Part shown: positions 10,298-17,517 of the stretch, piece after piece
How positions within the stretch are numbered: the first letter of the stretch is position 1
How the letters are laid out: the number at the start of each line of letters is the position of its first letter
Source of the DNA: Citrobacter koseri ATCC BAA-895
GTDB taxonomy: Bacteria; Pseudomonadota; Gammaproteobacteria; Enterobacterales; Enterobacteriaceae
DNA length: 64,000 bases
Direction of reading: 5' to 3'
NCBI RefSeq assembly: GCF_000018045.1
Contig: NC_009792.1
Span: 124,001 to 188,000, forward strand
The notes under the pieces: generated by a model
Told to the model about the DNA's origin: nothing
Databases searched by the model: none
Seen by the model: the letters and a program-made list of their open reading frames with translations, nothing else
Translations under genes and position numbers: made by a program

Positions 10298-10503
10298 ACG
10301 CTGCTTTTCTTACGGGCAGCGCATTCTGCTTAATACGTTGCTCGCCTCCCACATTTTTGTTCCTTTTTTACACAAAACATGCATTTTTTTAATGCTTCAT
10401 TTGCCATTTTGCCAAATTTAAGAAACCATTCGCATCGCTTGATGTACCCATAACAATAACCGGCAACAACGCCGGAACGAGTGCAAACACGACAAGAGGA
10501 TTT
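10298..10503 (+). promoter_or_regulatory. wecG-yifK intergenic region with yifK 5' leader and possible GcvB site
   Basis: This gap separates the ECA operon from yifK. A weak inverted repeat (CGCTGC and GCAGCG, around 10299-10322) without a clean U-tract could mark the end of the ECA transcript. Close to yifK, bases 10460-10475 form a perfect 5-bp stem (CCGGC/GCCGG) whose loop is AACAAC, flanked by CA-rich sequence (10449-10500). From known biology, Salmonella yifK is repressed by the sRNA GcvB, whose G/U-rich region pairs with CA-rich leaders; the exact pairing here is inferred. A GAGGA Shine-Dalgarno precedes the ATG. Confidence 0.5.
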
Positions 10504-11889
10504 ATGGCAGAGAAAAAACCGGAGCTACAGCGTGGGCTGGAAGCTCGTCATATCGAATTGATCGCCCTTGGGGGCACGATTGGCGTTGGGCTGTTTATGG
10601 GCGCCGCCAGTACGCTGAAATGGGCGGGGCCCTCCGTGCTGCTGGCGTATATCGTCGCCGGGCTGTTCGTCTTTTTCATCATGCGCTCAATGGGCGAAAT
10701 GCTGTTCCTGGAGCCGGTTACTGGCTCATTCGCCGTTTATGCGCACCGTTACATGAGCCCCTTCTTTGGCTATCTCACCGCGTGGTCATACTGGTTTATG
10801 TGGATGGCGGTGGGGATATCGGAAATAACCGCTATCGGGGTATACGTGCAGTTCTGGTTCCCGGACATGGCGCAATGGATACCCGCCCTGATCGCCGTTG
10901 GGCTGGTGGCGCTGGCTAATCTGGCCGCCGTCCGTCTGTACGGCGAAATCGAGTTCTGGTTTGCGATGATCAAAGTCACCACCATCATTGTGATGATTGT
11001 GGTCGGACTGGGGGTGATTTTCTTTGGCTTTGGCAATGGCGGCCAGGCGATCGGTTTTGGCAACCTGACGGAACACGGCGGCTTCTTTGCCGGTGGCTGG
11101 AAAGGGTTCCTGACGGCGTTGTGTATTGTGGTCGCCTCCTATCAGGGCGTGGAGCTGATCGGCATTACCGCGGGTGAAGCGAAGAATCCGCAGGTTACGC
11201 TGCGCAGCGCGGTAGGCAAGGTACTGTGGCGTATCCTGATTTTCTATGTAGGGGCGATTTTCGTTATCGTGACGATCTTCCCGTGGAACGAAATCGGCAG
11301 TAACGGTAGTCCGTTTGTACTCACTTTTGCCAAAATCGGGATTACCGCTGCGGCGGGCATTATTAACTTCGTGGTGCTGACCGCCGCGCTTTCCGGCTGT
11401 AACAGCGGCATGTATAGCTGTGGACGTATGCTGTATGCCCTGGCAAAAAACCGCCAGCTTCCGGCGGCGATGGCGAAAGTCTCCCGTCATGGTGTACCGG
11501 TCGCCGGGGTGGCGCTGTCGATCGCGATTCTGCTGATTGGTTCATGCCTGAACTACATTATTCCGAACCCGCAGCGGGTGTTTGTGTATGTCTACAGCGC
11601 CAGCGTATTGCCGGGTATGGTGCCGTGGTTCGTGATCCTGATTAGCCAGTTGCGTTTCCGTCGTGCTCATAAAGACGCGATGATCAGCCATCCTTTCCGT
11701 TCTATTATGTTCCCGTGGGCGAATTATCTGACGATGGCGTTCCTGGTTTGCGTTTTAATTGGCATGTACTTGAATGAAGATACCCGTATGTCGCTGTTTG
11801 TCGGCATCATCTTCCTGCTTGCCGTCACGCTCGTCTACAAGGTTTTCGGCCTGAATCGCGCCGGAACTGCCCACAAGGTGGGGGAATAA
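10504..11889 (+). CDS. yifK: amino acid permease YifK (threonine/serine transporter, ThrP)
   Basis: Inner-membrane amino acid:proton symporter of the AAT family in the APC superfamily (relatives CycA, ProY, AroP). The 461 residues contain about 12 hydrophobic helices. The family signature is clear: RGLEARHIELIALGGTIGVG at residues 9-28, and the IGITAGEAKNP motif near residue 219 just after helix 6. The E. coli protein has been renamed ThrP on evidence for threonine/serine uptake; that specificity is transferred by homology. It is transcribed separately from the ECA operon, and the CA-rich leader suggests sRNA control. Confidence 0.93.
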   Translation: MAEKKPELQRGLEARHIELIALGGTIGVGLFMGAASTLKWAGPSVLLAYIVAGLFVFFIMRSMGEMLFLEPVTGSFAVYAHRYMSPFFGYLTAWSYWFMWMAVGISEITAIGVYVQFWFPDMAQWIPALIAVGLVALANLAAVRLYGEIEFWFAMIKVTTIIVMIVVGLGVIFFGFGNGGQAIGFGNLTEHGGFFAGGWKGFLTALCIVVASYQGVELIGITAGEAKNPQVTLRSAVGKVLWRILIFYVGAIFVIVTIFPWNEIGSNGSPFVLTFAKIGITAAAGIINFVVLTAALSGCNSGMYSCGRMLYALAKNRQLPAAMAKVSRHGVPVAGVALSIAILLIGSCLNYIIPNPQRVFVYVYSASVLPGMVPWFVILISQLRFRRAHKDAMISHPFRSIMFPWANYLTMAFLVCVLIGMYLNEDTRMSLFVGIIFLLAVTLVYKVFGLNRAGTAHKVGE

Positions 11890-11941
11890 GCAGCAAAACG
11901 CGCAAAGCGTAACCAAACGCGCATTTTATTTAAAAAGGCAC

Positions 11942-11970
11942 TAGACAGAGGGGTGGGAAGTCCGTATTAT
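11942..11970 (+). promoter_or_regulatory. promoter of the Arg-His-Leu-Pro tRNA operon
   Basis: A sigma70-type pair, TAGACA (11942-11947) and TATTAT (11965-11970), is separated by 17 bases. The sequence just after the -10 is very GC-rich (CCACCCCCGC), the type of discriminator expected for a stringently controlled stable-RNA promoter. It lies 22 bases before the first tRNA. Confidence 0.75.
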
Positions 11971-11991
11971 CCACCCCCGCAACGGCGCTAA

Positions 11992-12068
<77 letters not shown>

Positions 12069-12121
12069 TTTACCCGGTGCTGGAGCTGCGGTGGTTTTAA
12101 TACCGCGTAAAAGATTTCAGT

Positions 12122-12198
12122 GGTGGCTATAGCTCAGTTGGTAGAGCCCTGGATTGTGATTCCAGTTGTCGTGGGTTCGAATCCCATTAGCCACCCCA
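12122..12198 (+). tRNA. hisR: tRNA-His(GTG)
   Basis: A 77-base tRNA beginning with the extra 5' G (G-1) typical of tRNA-His and ending in encoded CCA. The anticodon GTG lies in GGATTGTGATTCC. It is the second member of the tRNA operon. In Salmonella this locus is the classical hisR attenuation-regulatory gene of histidine biosynthesis, because His-tRNA level sets his operon attenuation. Confidence 0.97.
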
Positions 12199-12217
12199 TT
12201 ATTAAAAGTTGTGAAAT

Positions 12218-12304
12218 GCGAAGGTGGCGGAATTGGTAGACGCGCTAGCTTCAGGTGTTAGTGTCCTTACGGACGTGGGGGTTCAAGTCCCCCCCCTCGC
12301 ACCA
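12218..12304 (+). tRNA. leuT: tRNA-Leu(CAG)
   Basis: An 87-base class II tRNA with a long variable arm (GTGTCCTTACGGACGT) and encoded CCA. The anticodon CAG is in GCTTCAGGTGT. It is the third gene of the tRNA operon. Confidence 0.97.
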
Positions 12305-12347
12305 CGACTTAAAGAGTTGAACTAAAAATTCAAAAAAAGCAGTACAT

Positions 12348-12424
12348 CGGCGAGTAGCGCAGCTTGGTAGCGCAACTGGTTTGGGACCAGTGGGTCGGAG
12401 GTTCGAATCCTCTCTCGCCGACCA
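12348..12424 (+). tRNA. proM: tRNA-Pro(TGG)
   Basis: A 77-base tRNA with encoded CCA; the anticodon TGG lies in CTGGTTTGGGACCAG. It is the last gene of the tRNA operon and is followed directly by a strong terminator. Its 3' end is intact and not followed by an integrase gene, so this tRNA is not occupied by a genomic island here. Confidence 0.97.
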
Positions 12425-12430
12425 ATTTTG

Positions 12431-12455
12431 AACCCCGCTTCGGCGGGGTTTTTTG
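12431..12455 (+). terminator. Rho-independent terminator of the tRNA operon
   Basis: Stem AACCCCGC/GCGGGGTT with loop TTCG, followed by a run of T (TTTTG TTTT). It sits 6 bases after tRNA-Pro. Confidence 0.9.
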
Positions 12456-12499
12456 TTTTCACCTCTTCTTCCTCTTCTTTCCCGATCCCCCTGTATCGC

Positions 12500-12612
12500 T
12501 GTCGCAATGTTGAGACATTCCAGGCTTCTGTTGTCGCTATCTGGTGACATCTAACATCATGATTTATCAATAATTATTGGTATTGCGTGTTATTTGTCTC
12601 CGTTCAGAGACA
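12500..12612 (+). promoter_or_regulatory. three GlrR-type activator sites upstream of glmZ
   Basis: Three perfect copies of TGTC-N10-GACA occur at 12500-12517, 12532-12549 and 12595-12612. This is the binding pattern described for GlrR (YfhA), the sigma54 activator of glmY and, in some enteric bacteria, glmZ. An A/T-rich stretch with an IHF-like core (about 12564-12580) lies between the second and third copies. The sites lie about 130-245 bases before the glmZ start, the normal range for sigma54 enhancers. Confidence 0.8.
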
Positions 12613-12626
12613 AAGAGGGGATTTTT

Positions 12627-12683
12627 ATGGCGAAGAAGGCTGGCAGAAACCGCCGCAGAGCCGCGAATGGCCTGATACGTTAA
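12627..12683 (+). CDS. possible 18-residue basic small ORF
   Basis: ATG preceded at good spacing by an AGAGGGG ribosome-binding-like sequence, then 18 codons and TAA. The peptide (MAKKAGRNRRRAANGLIR) is strongly basic, with 7 Arg/Lys. It lies between the GlrR-type sites and the glmZ promoter, where no transcript is expected unless there is read-through. I do not recognise it. It may be chance or the relic of a displaced gene (E. coli has aslAB in this interval). No function can be given. Confidence 0.2.
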   Translation: MAKKAGRNRRRAANGLIR

Positions 12684-12717
12684 AAAGTCTGAATCCTTAT
12701 TTTTGGCGGTGCAATCC

Positions 12718-12740
12718 TGGCATGCAATGTGCAATAATAT
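12718..12740 (+). promoter_or_regulatory. glmZ promoter: sigma54 (-24/-12) with overlapping sigma70 -10
   Basis: TGGCAT-G-CAAT-GTGC-A at 12718-12733 matches the -24/-12 consensus TGGCAC-R-N4-TTGC-W at all but two positions and is correctly placed before the GlmZ 5' end at about 12745. A sigma70-like TAATAT (12735-12740) overlaps downstream. This matches the published idea of overlapping sigma54/sigma70 promoters for this sRNA family in some enteric bacteria. Confidence 0.75.
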
Positions 12741-12744
12741 CCCT

Positions 12745-12950
12745 GTAGATGCTCATTCCATCTCTTATGTTCGCCTTAGTGCCTCATAAACTCAGGAATG
12801 ATGCAGAGCCGTTTACGGTGCTTATCGTCCACAGACAGATGTCGCTTACGCCTCATCAAACACCATGGACATAACGTTGAGTGAAGCACCCATTTATGTT
12901 GTCATACAGACCTGTTTTGACGCCTGCTCATTTGAGCAGGCGTTTTTTTA
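12745..12950 (+). ncRNA. glmZ: small regulatory RNA GlmZ
   Basis: Hfq-dependent sRNA of about 206 nt that base-pairs with the glmS leader and activates synthesis of glucosamine-6-phosphate synthase when GlcN6P is low; it is cut by RNase E with the adaptor RapZ, and its homologue GlmY protects it. The sequence from GTAGATGCTCATTCC to the terminator matches E. coli GlmZ nearly base for base, with small differences in the terminator loop. The 3' end is a Rho-independent terminator (GCCTGCTC/GAGCAGGC plus a T-tract). It lies next to hemY, as in E. coli, but without aslA on the other side. Confidence 0.93.
12921..12949 (+). terminator. GlmZ Rho-independent terminator
   Basis: Stem CGCCTGCTCA/TGAGCAGGCG with a very short loop and a following run of seven T. 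The U-tract also forms the Hfq-binding 3' tail of GlmZ. Confidence 0.92.
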
Positions 12951-12969
12951 TGGGGAAGCGGAAAAGAAC

Positions 12970-13043
12970 TGCCGGATGGCGGCTTCGCTTTATCCGGCCT
13001 ACGGTGACCTGGCAGGCCCGGTAAGCGTAGCGCCACCGGGCAA
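12970..13043. repeat. REP/BIME element
   Basis: Two REP-like units in inverted arrangement: one with GCCGGATGGCGGC/TATCCGGCCTAC and one with GGCCCGGTAAGCG/CGCCACCGGGC. It lies between the convergent 3' ends of glmZ and hemY, a typical BIME position. Confidence 0.85.
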
Positions 13044-13049
13044 TGGGAA

Positions 13050-14249
13050 TTACTGCGGAGGATTGTTCTGCAAGGTCAACATAAGACCGTCGCGGCGCAT
13101 GGTGGCCGCTTCTTCCGGCTGATGCAACCGGTCCAGCGCATCGGCGAGCCAGGCGTAGTCGTAGGCGTCAGGGCGTTGCTTGAGCGCGGCGCGGAAGGCG
13201 AACGTTGCCTCCTGCCATTCGCCATGCTTCATCAACGACTGACCCAGCGTGCTCCACAGTAGCGGGCGATCGCCAACGGTTTTAATCTGCTGGCGCAGCA
13301 CTTTTTCCAGCTGCTCCGGGTTGTTGGTTTTCAGGCGCGGGATCGGCAGAACCAGGCGGTCGTCATACTGGCGCTTCAGGCCGTCGATGATGATCTGCTG
13401 CGCCATATCGTGATCGTCACACTCAATCAGATGCTCTGCCATTGCCACTTGCAGCGGAACCTGGTGGCGAGTTTTACGGCTCTGGTTCTTCCACCATTCG
13501 CGTAATCCTTCGCTGCCCTGATCGGCTCGCGCCTGATCCATCAGCCCAATCCAGGCCTGTTGTTCCAGCATGGCGCGATGTTCTTCATCACCGACGTTGG
13601 CCTTCGCCATTGACGGGATGATGTCCAGCAGCGAACTCCATGCTCCGGTGCGGATGTAAGCCTGTTCCGCCAGGCGCAGCACTTCTGGATGACGCGGGGT
13701 AACTTCCAATAATTTATCCACGCCGTGACGCGCCGCATGGTTCTCGTTGCGCGCCAGTTGCAGACGTACGCGGGCGATCTCCACCGGAATCGTGTCATTG
13801 CCCGCCAGTTCAGCGGCACGTTCCAGATGCTGATTAGCGCGCGCTTCGTCACCACGCTGTTGCGCGGCTTCGGCGGCCAGCAGATAGTTCACCACCGGCT
13901 GTTCAGCGTGATCGGCATTCTTCGCCATCAGCTTCTCAACCTGCTGGTAATCGCCTTCCGCCAGCTTAAGCAGCGCCTGTTCGGTCTGCTTACGTGCGCG
14001 GCGGCGTTTACGCCCGACAAACCAGCCGCGAGTGTGCGCGCCGGTGCGGAAAACGCGTCGCAGCAGCCACTCAATGGCGAACAGAATGACCATCATAACG
14101 ATCAGGATGATCACCAGCCCCGTTACGCTGGTCTCAATGTTGTAATTATCGGTCTGGATCAGAACATAGCCCTGATGACCGGCGATCATTGGGCCTATGA
14201 CGATACCGGCGATCAACAACACAAAGAGCAATAATACTTTCAGCATCAT
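13050..14249 (-). CDS. hemY: HemY, membrane-anchored TPR protein of the hemCDXY operon
   Basis: Inner-membrane protein of the haem operon. Its role is unsettled: it is not the Bacillus-type protoporphyrinogen oxidase that shares the name, and it has been linked to coordination of haem/tetrapyrrole enzymes. The 399 residues begin with two hydrophobic helices (about 4-25 and 41-64), then a basic cytoplasmic stretch RKRRRARKQ, then helical repeats of TPR type rich in Ala/Leu/Glu over about residues 85-390. The start ATG overlaps the hemX stop by one base. It is the last gene of hemC-hemD-hemX-hemY. Confidence 0.93.
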   Translation of the reverse strand: MMLKVLLLFVLLIAGIVIGPMIAGHQGYVLIQTDNYNIETSVTGLVIILIVMMVILFAIEWLLRRVFRTGAHTRGWFVGRKRRRARKQTEQALLKLAEGDYQQVEKLMAKNADHAEQPVVNYLLAAEAAQQRGDEARANQHLERAAELAGNDTIPVEIARVRLQLARNENHAARHGVDKLLEVTPRHPEVLRLAEQAYIRTGAWSSLLDIIPSMAKANVGDEEHRAMLEQQAWIGLMDQARADQGSEGLREWWKNQSRKTRHQVPLQVAMAEHLIECDDHDMAQQIIIDGLKRQYDDRLVLPIPRLKTNNPEQLEKVLRQQIKTVGDRPLLWSTLGQSLMKHGEWQEATFAFRAALKQRPDAYDYAWLADALDRLHQPEEAATMRRDGLMLTLQNNPPQ

Positions 14250-15430
14250 TATTCTCCTTGCGGCGCGGCTGCCGGTGCTTCTGCCTGCGGAGCAGGGGCC
14301 TGAGCCGCTTCGGTCGTGGCCGCCGCCGGTTGCGCCAGCAGGTTACGCACGCGAGTCTGCATCAGTTTCTCAAGAATCGGCTGGCTCTGTAACGTCTCCG
14401 GCACGTCCATCGTGATGCTCTGTTGACTCAGTTTATCCACGTCATCAAGGAACGCTTTGGTCGTTGCGTCGTCGGTGTCGTAGTACGCGCGTACCCAGGT
14501 GGAGACATTATCTAGCGCCTGACGGTAAGTCTCTTCCTGATGACGCGGCACGGCTTGCGCCGCCACTAACAGGCGGGAGCGGATGTTTTCACGTAAGTAA
14601 ACGTCCTGGTTCGGCGCCAGCAGCGGGACGGCGGTGTCATCACGACGGCGAATAGTAATAAAGCTGTCCATAAAGTTCTGCCAGCTTTTTTGCAGATTAA
14701 CGCGCCATTCGCTGATCGAGCTGGACAGCTCGCTGCTGTCGGAGTCCATTGGCGAATCGTCGGTGTCGTTATCGGCCAGACGCAGGTTATCAATCTGGTT
14801 AGAGAGCTGGTTCACTTTGAGGATAATACCGTCGTAGTCCACCTGTGCCACCGCCGACAGGCTGGCAATATCATCGGTAATGGCGCGGCGCGCGGCGATC
14901 AGACTGGGGTCGTTCATGTCCGCCAGGCTGGCATCCGCGCTTTTGAGCAGCGCCGCAGCGGTGGTGACATCCTGATCGCTCCACAATTTACGTCCGGCGA
15001 GTTTGACCAGAAAATCAGATTGCGCCAGCAGCCAGGTTTTGGCGTCGCTGCCGGAGATCGTCGCGACTTTCTGTTGCACTTCATCCAGCTGTTTCGCCAG
15101 CGCGGCCTGTTGGCGATTTGCATCATCCAGTTGCGTCGCCTGCTGTTTGATAATGCCTTCCAGCTCCGCTTTTTGGCTTTCCTGGGCTTTTTGCAGCGCC
15201 GTAAGTTGGTTAACCAGCGCATCGCTGGTGGCCGTTTGTTTAACGGCCTGCTGCTTTCCCCAGCCATACAGACCGACGCCCGCGGCCAGGGCAATGGCGA
15301 TTGCCACCGCACTCAATACCAGCGCGGCGCCGTTCTTACTCTTCTTTTCTGCATTGACTGGCTGCGGCGTGGTTTCCACGGCCTCCCTGGTCTCTTCAAC
15401 CACGGCGGAGGATTTTTCTTGTTCCGTCAT
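14249..15430 (-). CDS. hemX: HemX, putative membrane protein of the haem operon
   Basis: Single-pass inner-membrane protein in the hemCDXY operon. It was once annotated as uroporphyrin-III C-methyltransferase, but lacks the features of that enzyme, so the name HemX is safer. The 393 residues show an acidic N-terminal region, one transmembrane helix at about residues 34-54 (AALVLSAVAIAIALAAGVGL), and then a long Gln/Ala-rich coiled-coil at about 75-150. A largely alpha-helical periplasmic domain follows, and the tail is Ala/Pro-rich. It lies 21 bases after hemD. Confidence 0.92.
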   Translation of the reverse strand: MTEQEKSSAVVEETREAVETTPQPVNAEKKSKNGAALVLSAVAIAIALAAGVGLYGWGKQQAVKQTATSDALVNQLTALQKAQESQKAELEGIIKQQATQLDDANRQQAALAKQLDEVQQKVATISGSDAKTWLLAQSDFLVKLAGRKLWSDQDVTTAAALLKSADASLADMNDPSLIAARRAITDDIASLSAVAQVDYDGIILKVNQLSNQIDNLRLADNDTDDSPMDSDSSELSSSISEWRVNLQKSWQNFMDSFITIRRRDDTAVPLLAPNQDVYLRENIRSRLLVAAQAVPRHQEETYRQALDNVSTWVRAYYDTDDATTKAFLDDVDKLSQQSITMDVPETLQSQPILEKLMQTRVRNLLAQPAAATTEAAQAPAPQAEAPAAAPQGE

Positions 15431-15451
15431 TATGGCATCCCATTATGAGAG

Positions 15452-16192
15452 TTATTGTAATGCGCGCAGTAGCGCATCGTTGTCGGCGTTATCAGCGACC
15501 TTAATATCTTGCCAGCCCAGTTCCCGGGCGAGGTGCGCCAGACGCTCACTGACGACCAGCAGCCGACAGCGTAGTAACCAGTGCTCACGATACCACTGCG
15601 GGATCAGCGACCAGAGCTGTTGCAGCATTTCGCCGCTGGTGACAACAATCGTCGTCACGCCGCGAGAGTGCCAGCGCATCGCCTCTTCCGCGCCATCGTA
15701 ATGTTTTGCACTGCGTTGATAACATTCACAAAAGGTGACTTCAGCGCCGCGTTCTGTGAGGGTTTTGCCTAACAGTTCACGCCCGCCGTTGCCCCGTAAA
15801 ATAAGCGCTCGTTTTCCCGCAATATTTTGTAATTCAGGTAATTGTAGCAAGACTTCGCTGATTTCCCGATCCAGAGGGTAGCGAATATCGCATCCGCTAA
15901 CGGTATGCAGCGCCAGCGCCGTTGTGCGCCCGATGGCGAAGTAGCGTGGTTGCACAGGCCAGTCAAGCCCCTGCTGTTGCAGTTGGGCGTGGGCAAAGGC
16001 GACGGCGTGTTGCGAGAGGGCGAACACCAGATCGTTGTCCGTGAGCGCCGCCAGGCGATCGGCAAGCGTTGCCAGTTCCCGGCCTGGCGTAAACTCAATA
16101 AGCGGAAAACTCCAGGCCACCTGCCCCAGTGTGCGCAGACGGCTCACTAACTCTTCCCCGGAGGGAGACGGGCGGGTGACCAGAATACTCAT
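15452..16192 (-). CDS. hemD: uroporphyrinogen-III synthase
   Basis: Closes hydroxymethylbilane to uroporphyrinogen III with inversion of ring D; cytoplasmic. The length of 246 is standard and the two-domain HemD fold is recognisable from the N-terminal LVTRPSPSGEELVSRLRTLG segment, the central RGNGGRELLGKTL segment and the VTSGEMLQQLW segment. Conservation is usually low in this family, but the position directly after hemC, with a 4-base overlap, leaves no doubt. Confidence 0.95.
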   Translation of the reverse strand: MSILVTRPSPSGEELVSRLRTLGQVAWSFPLIEFTPGRELATLADRLAALTDNDLVFALSQHAVAFAHAQLQQQGLDWPVQPRYFAIGRTTALALHTVSGCDIRYPLDREISEVLLQLPELQNIAGKRALILRGNGGRELLGKTLTERGAEVTFCECYQRSAKHYDGAEEAMRWHSRGVTTIVVTSGEMLQQLWSLIPQWYREHWLLRCRLLVVSERLAHLARELGWQDIKVADNADNDALLRALQ

Positions 16193-17130
16193 GCGGGCGC
16201 TTCTCCGTTATAAACCTCGGTCAGAATCGCGCGGGCGCCGTTTGCCAGCAGCTCTTCCGCCAGGGAAATGCCCATTTGCGCGGCGTCCTGCGGCAATCCA
16301 CGACGTTCTCCGCGAATCATCTGCGAACCGTCAGGCGCGCCAACCAGCGCACGCAGCCAGACTTCACCATCAATGATTTCAGCATAGCTGCCAATCGGCA
16401 CCTGACAGCCCCCTTCCAGGCGGGTGTTCATGGCGCGTTCGGCTTTTACACGTAGCGCGGTTTCTTCATGATTCAGCGGCGCTAACAGCGCCTGAGTACG
16501 TGCGTCATCCAGTCGGCATTCAATGCCCACTGCGCCTTGCCCTACGGCAGGGAGAGAGATTTCGGGAGGCAGCGCGGTGCGAATACGCGACGTCAGACCT
16601 AACCGTTTTAACCCGGCAACCGCCAGGATAATTGCGTCATAATCACCGTTATCGAGCTTGCTCAGGCGTGTGCCGACGTTGCCGCGCAGCGAGCGGATGA
16701 CGAGATCCGGGCGACGCTCGGCCAACTGGCACTGGCGACGCAAACTTGATGTGCCGACGATGCTGCCTGCGGGCAGTTCATCCAGATTGTTGTATTGGTT
16801 CGAGACGAAAGCATCGCGTGGATCTTCGCGTTCGCAAATCGTGACCAGGCCAAGCCCTTGCGGGAATTCTACCGGCACATCTTTCATCGAATGCACGGCG
16901 ATATCGGCGCGCTTTTCCAGCAGCGCGACTTCCAGCTCTTTTACAAACAAGCCCTTACCGCCCACTTTTGCCAGAGGGGTGTCCAGAATCACGTCGCCGC
17001 GCGTCACCATCGGCACCAGTTCCACGACCAGCCCTGGATGCTGTGCTATCAACGCGTCTTTGACATAATGTGCCTGCCAGAGCGCAAGGGGGCTTTGGCG
17101 TGTGGCAATTCTTAAAACATTGTCTAACAT
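16189..17130 (-). CDS. hemC: hydroxymethylbilane synthase (porphobilinogen deaminase)
   Basis: Polymerises four porphobilinogens into hydroxymethylbilane. The 313-residue form beginning MLDNVLRIATRQSPLALWQ matches the E. coli protein; an in-frame ATG five codons upstream (17145) would give 318 residues, and neither start has a strong Shine-Dalgarno, so the start is provisional. Visible motifs: RQSPLALWQA, KGLFVKELE, the catalytic Asp region in AVHSMKDVP, Arg-rich SSLRRQCQL and SLRGNVGTRL, and the dipyrromethane-cofactor cysteine in LEGGCQVPIGSYA (about residue 242). It is the first gene of hemCDXY and divergent from cyaA. Confidence 0.95.
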   Translation of the reverse strand: MLDNVLRIATRQSPLALWQAHYVKDALIAQHPGLVVELVPMVTRGDVILDTPLAKVGGKGLFVKELEVALLEKRADIAVHSMKDVPVEFPQGLGLVTICEREDPRDAFVSNQYNNLDELPAGSIVGTSSLRRQCQLAERRPDLVIRSLRGNVGTRLSKLDNGDYDAIILAVAGLKRLGLTSRIRTALPPEISLPAVGQGAVGIECRLDDARTQALLAPLNHEETALRVKAERAMNTRLEGGCQVPIGSYAEIIDGEVWLRALVGAPDGSQMIRGERRGLPQDAAQMGISLAEELLANGARAILTEVYNGEAPA

Positions 17131-17517
17131 GCTTGTTACCGTCATTATCGTCCGTGGACCATCCTAACATCCTTACAAGTGGGATGTCAGTGTTACGGTC
17201 AAAGGTGAGTAAGAGGATCAGGCGCGGCGTCGCGACTGGCAGTGAATAATGACGAGAAACCGCCTGACCGTATTAAGGAATTTACACGTAGCTAACGGTG
17301 CTACACTTGTATGTAGTGCATCTTTCTTTACGGTCAATGAGCAAGGTGTTAAATTGATCACGTTTTAGACCATTTTTTCGTCTTTACCCCTTAATGGGGA
17401 GAAGGATGAAAAAGGTAACGGTTATTTTTGACATACGGTTTATCCCGAATGGTTTGGTTGTCCGCACTCGCGATGGCAATCAGACGCATGACGGGTAGCA
17501 ACATCAGGCGATACGTC
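17131..17517. promoter_or_regulatory. hemC-cyaA divergent control region
   Basis: A 387-base gap between the divergent hemC and cyaA starts that must hold promoters for both. Towards cyaA there is an extended -10 (TG-C-TACACT, -10 hexamer at 17302-17307) and, 45 bases on, the CRP site described separately. An upstream in-frame extension of cyaA from 17428 exists but is not the known start. I did not find a clear sigma70 pair for hemC. Confidence 0.55.
17344..17365 (+). promoter_or_regulatory. CRP site in the cyaA promoter region
   Basis: TGTTA-N6-TCACG at 17347-17362 fits the CRP half-sites TGTGA-N6-TCACA with two mismatches. E. coli cyaA has a CRP site at the equivalent place, overlapping the main promoter, through which cAMP-CRP represses its own cyclase. 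Confidence 0.8.

Noticed and set aside
12251..12570. Reverse ORFs covering tRNA-Leu, tRNA-Pro and the terminator
   Set aside because: They read through two tRNA genes and a terminator; such ORFs are common annotation artefacts at tRNA clusters.
12865..13122. 85-codon forward ORF over the GlmZ 3' end and BIME
   Set aside because: It starts inside an sRNA, reads through its terminator and a REP, and enters hemY in antisense.
17428..17517. 30-codon N-terminal extension of cyaA
   Set aside because: The known start in enteric bacteria is the TTG at 17518, and the extension has no family similarity.
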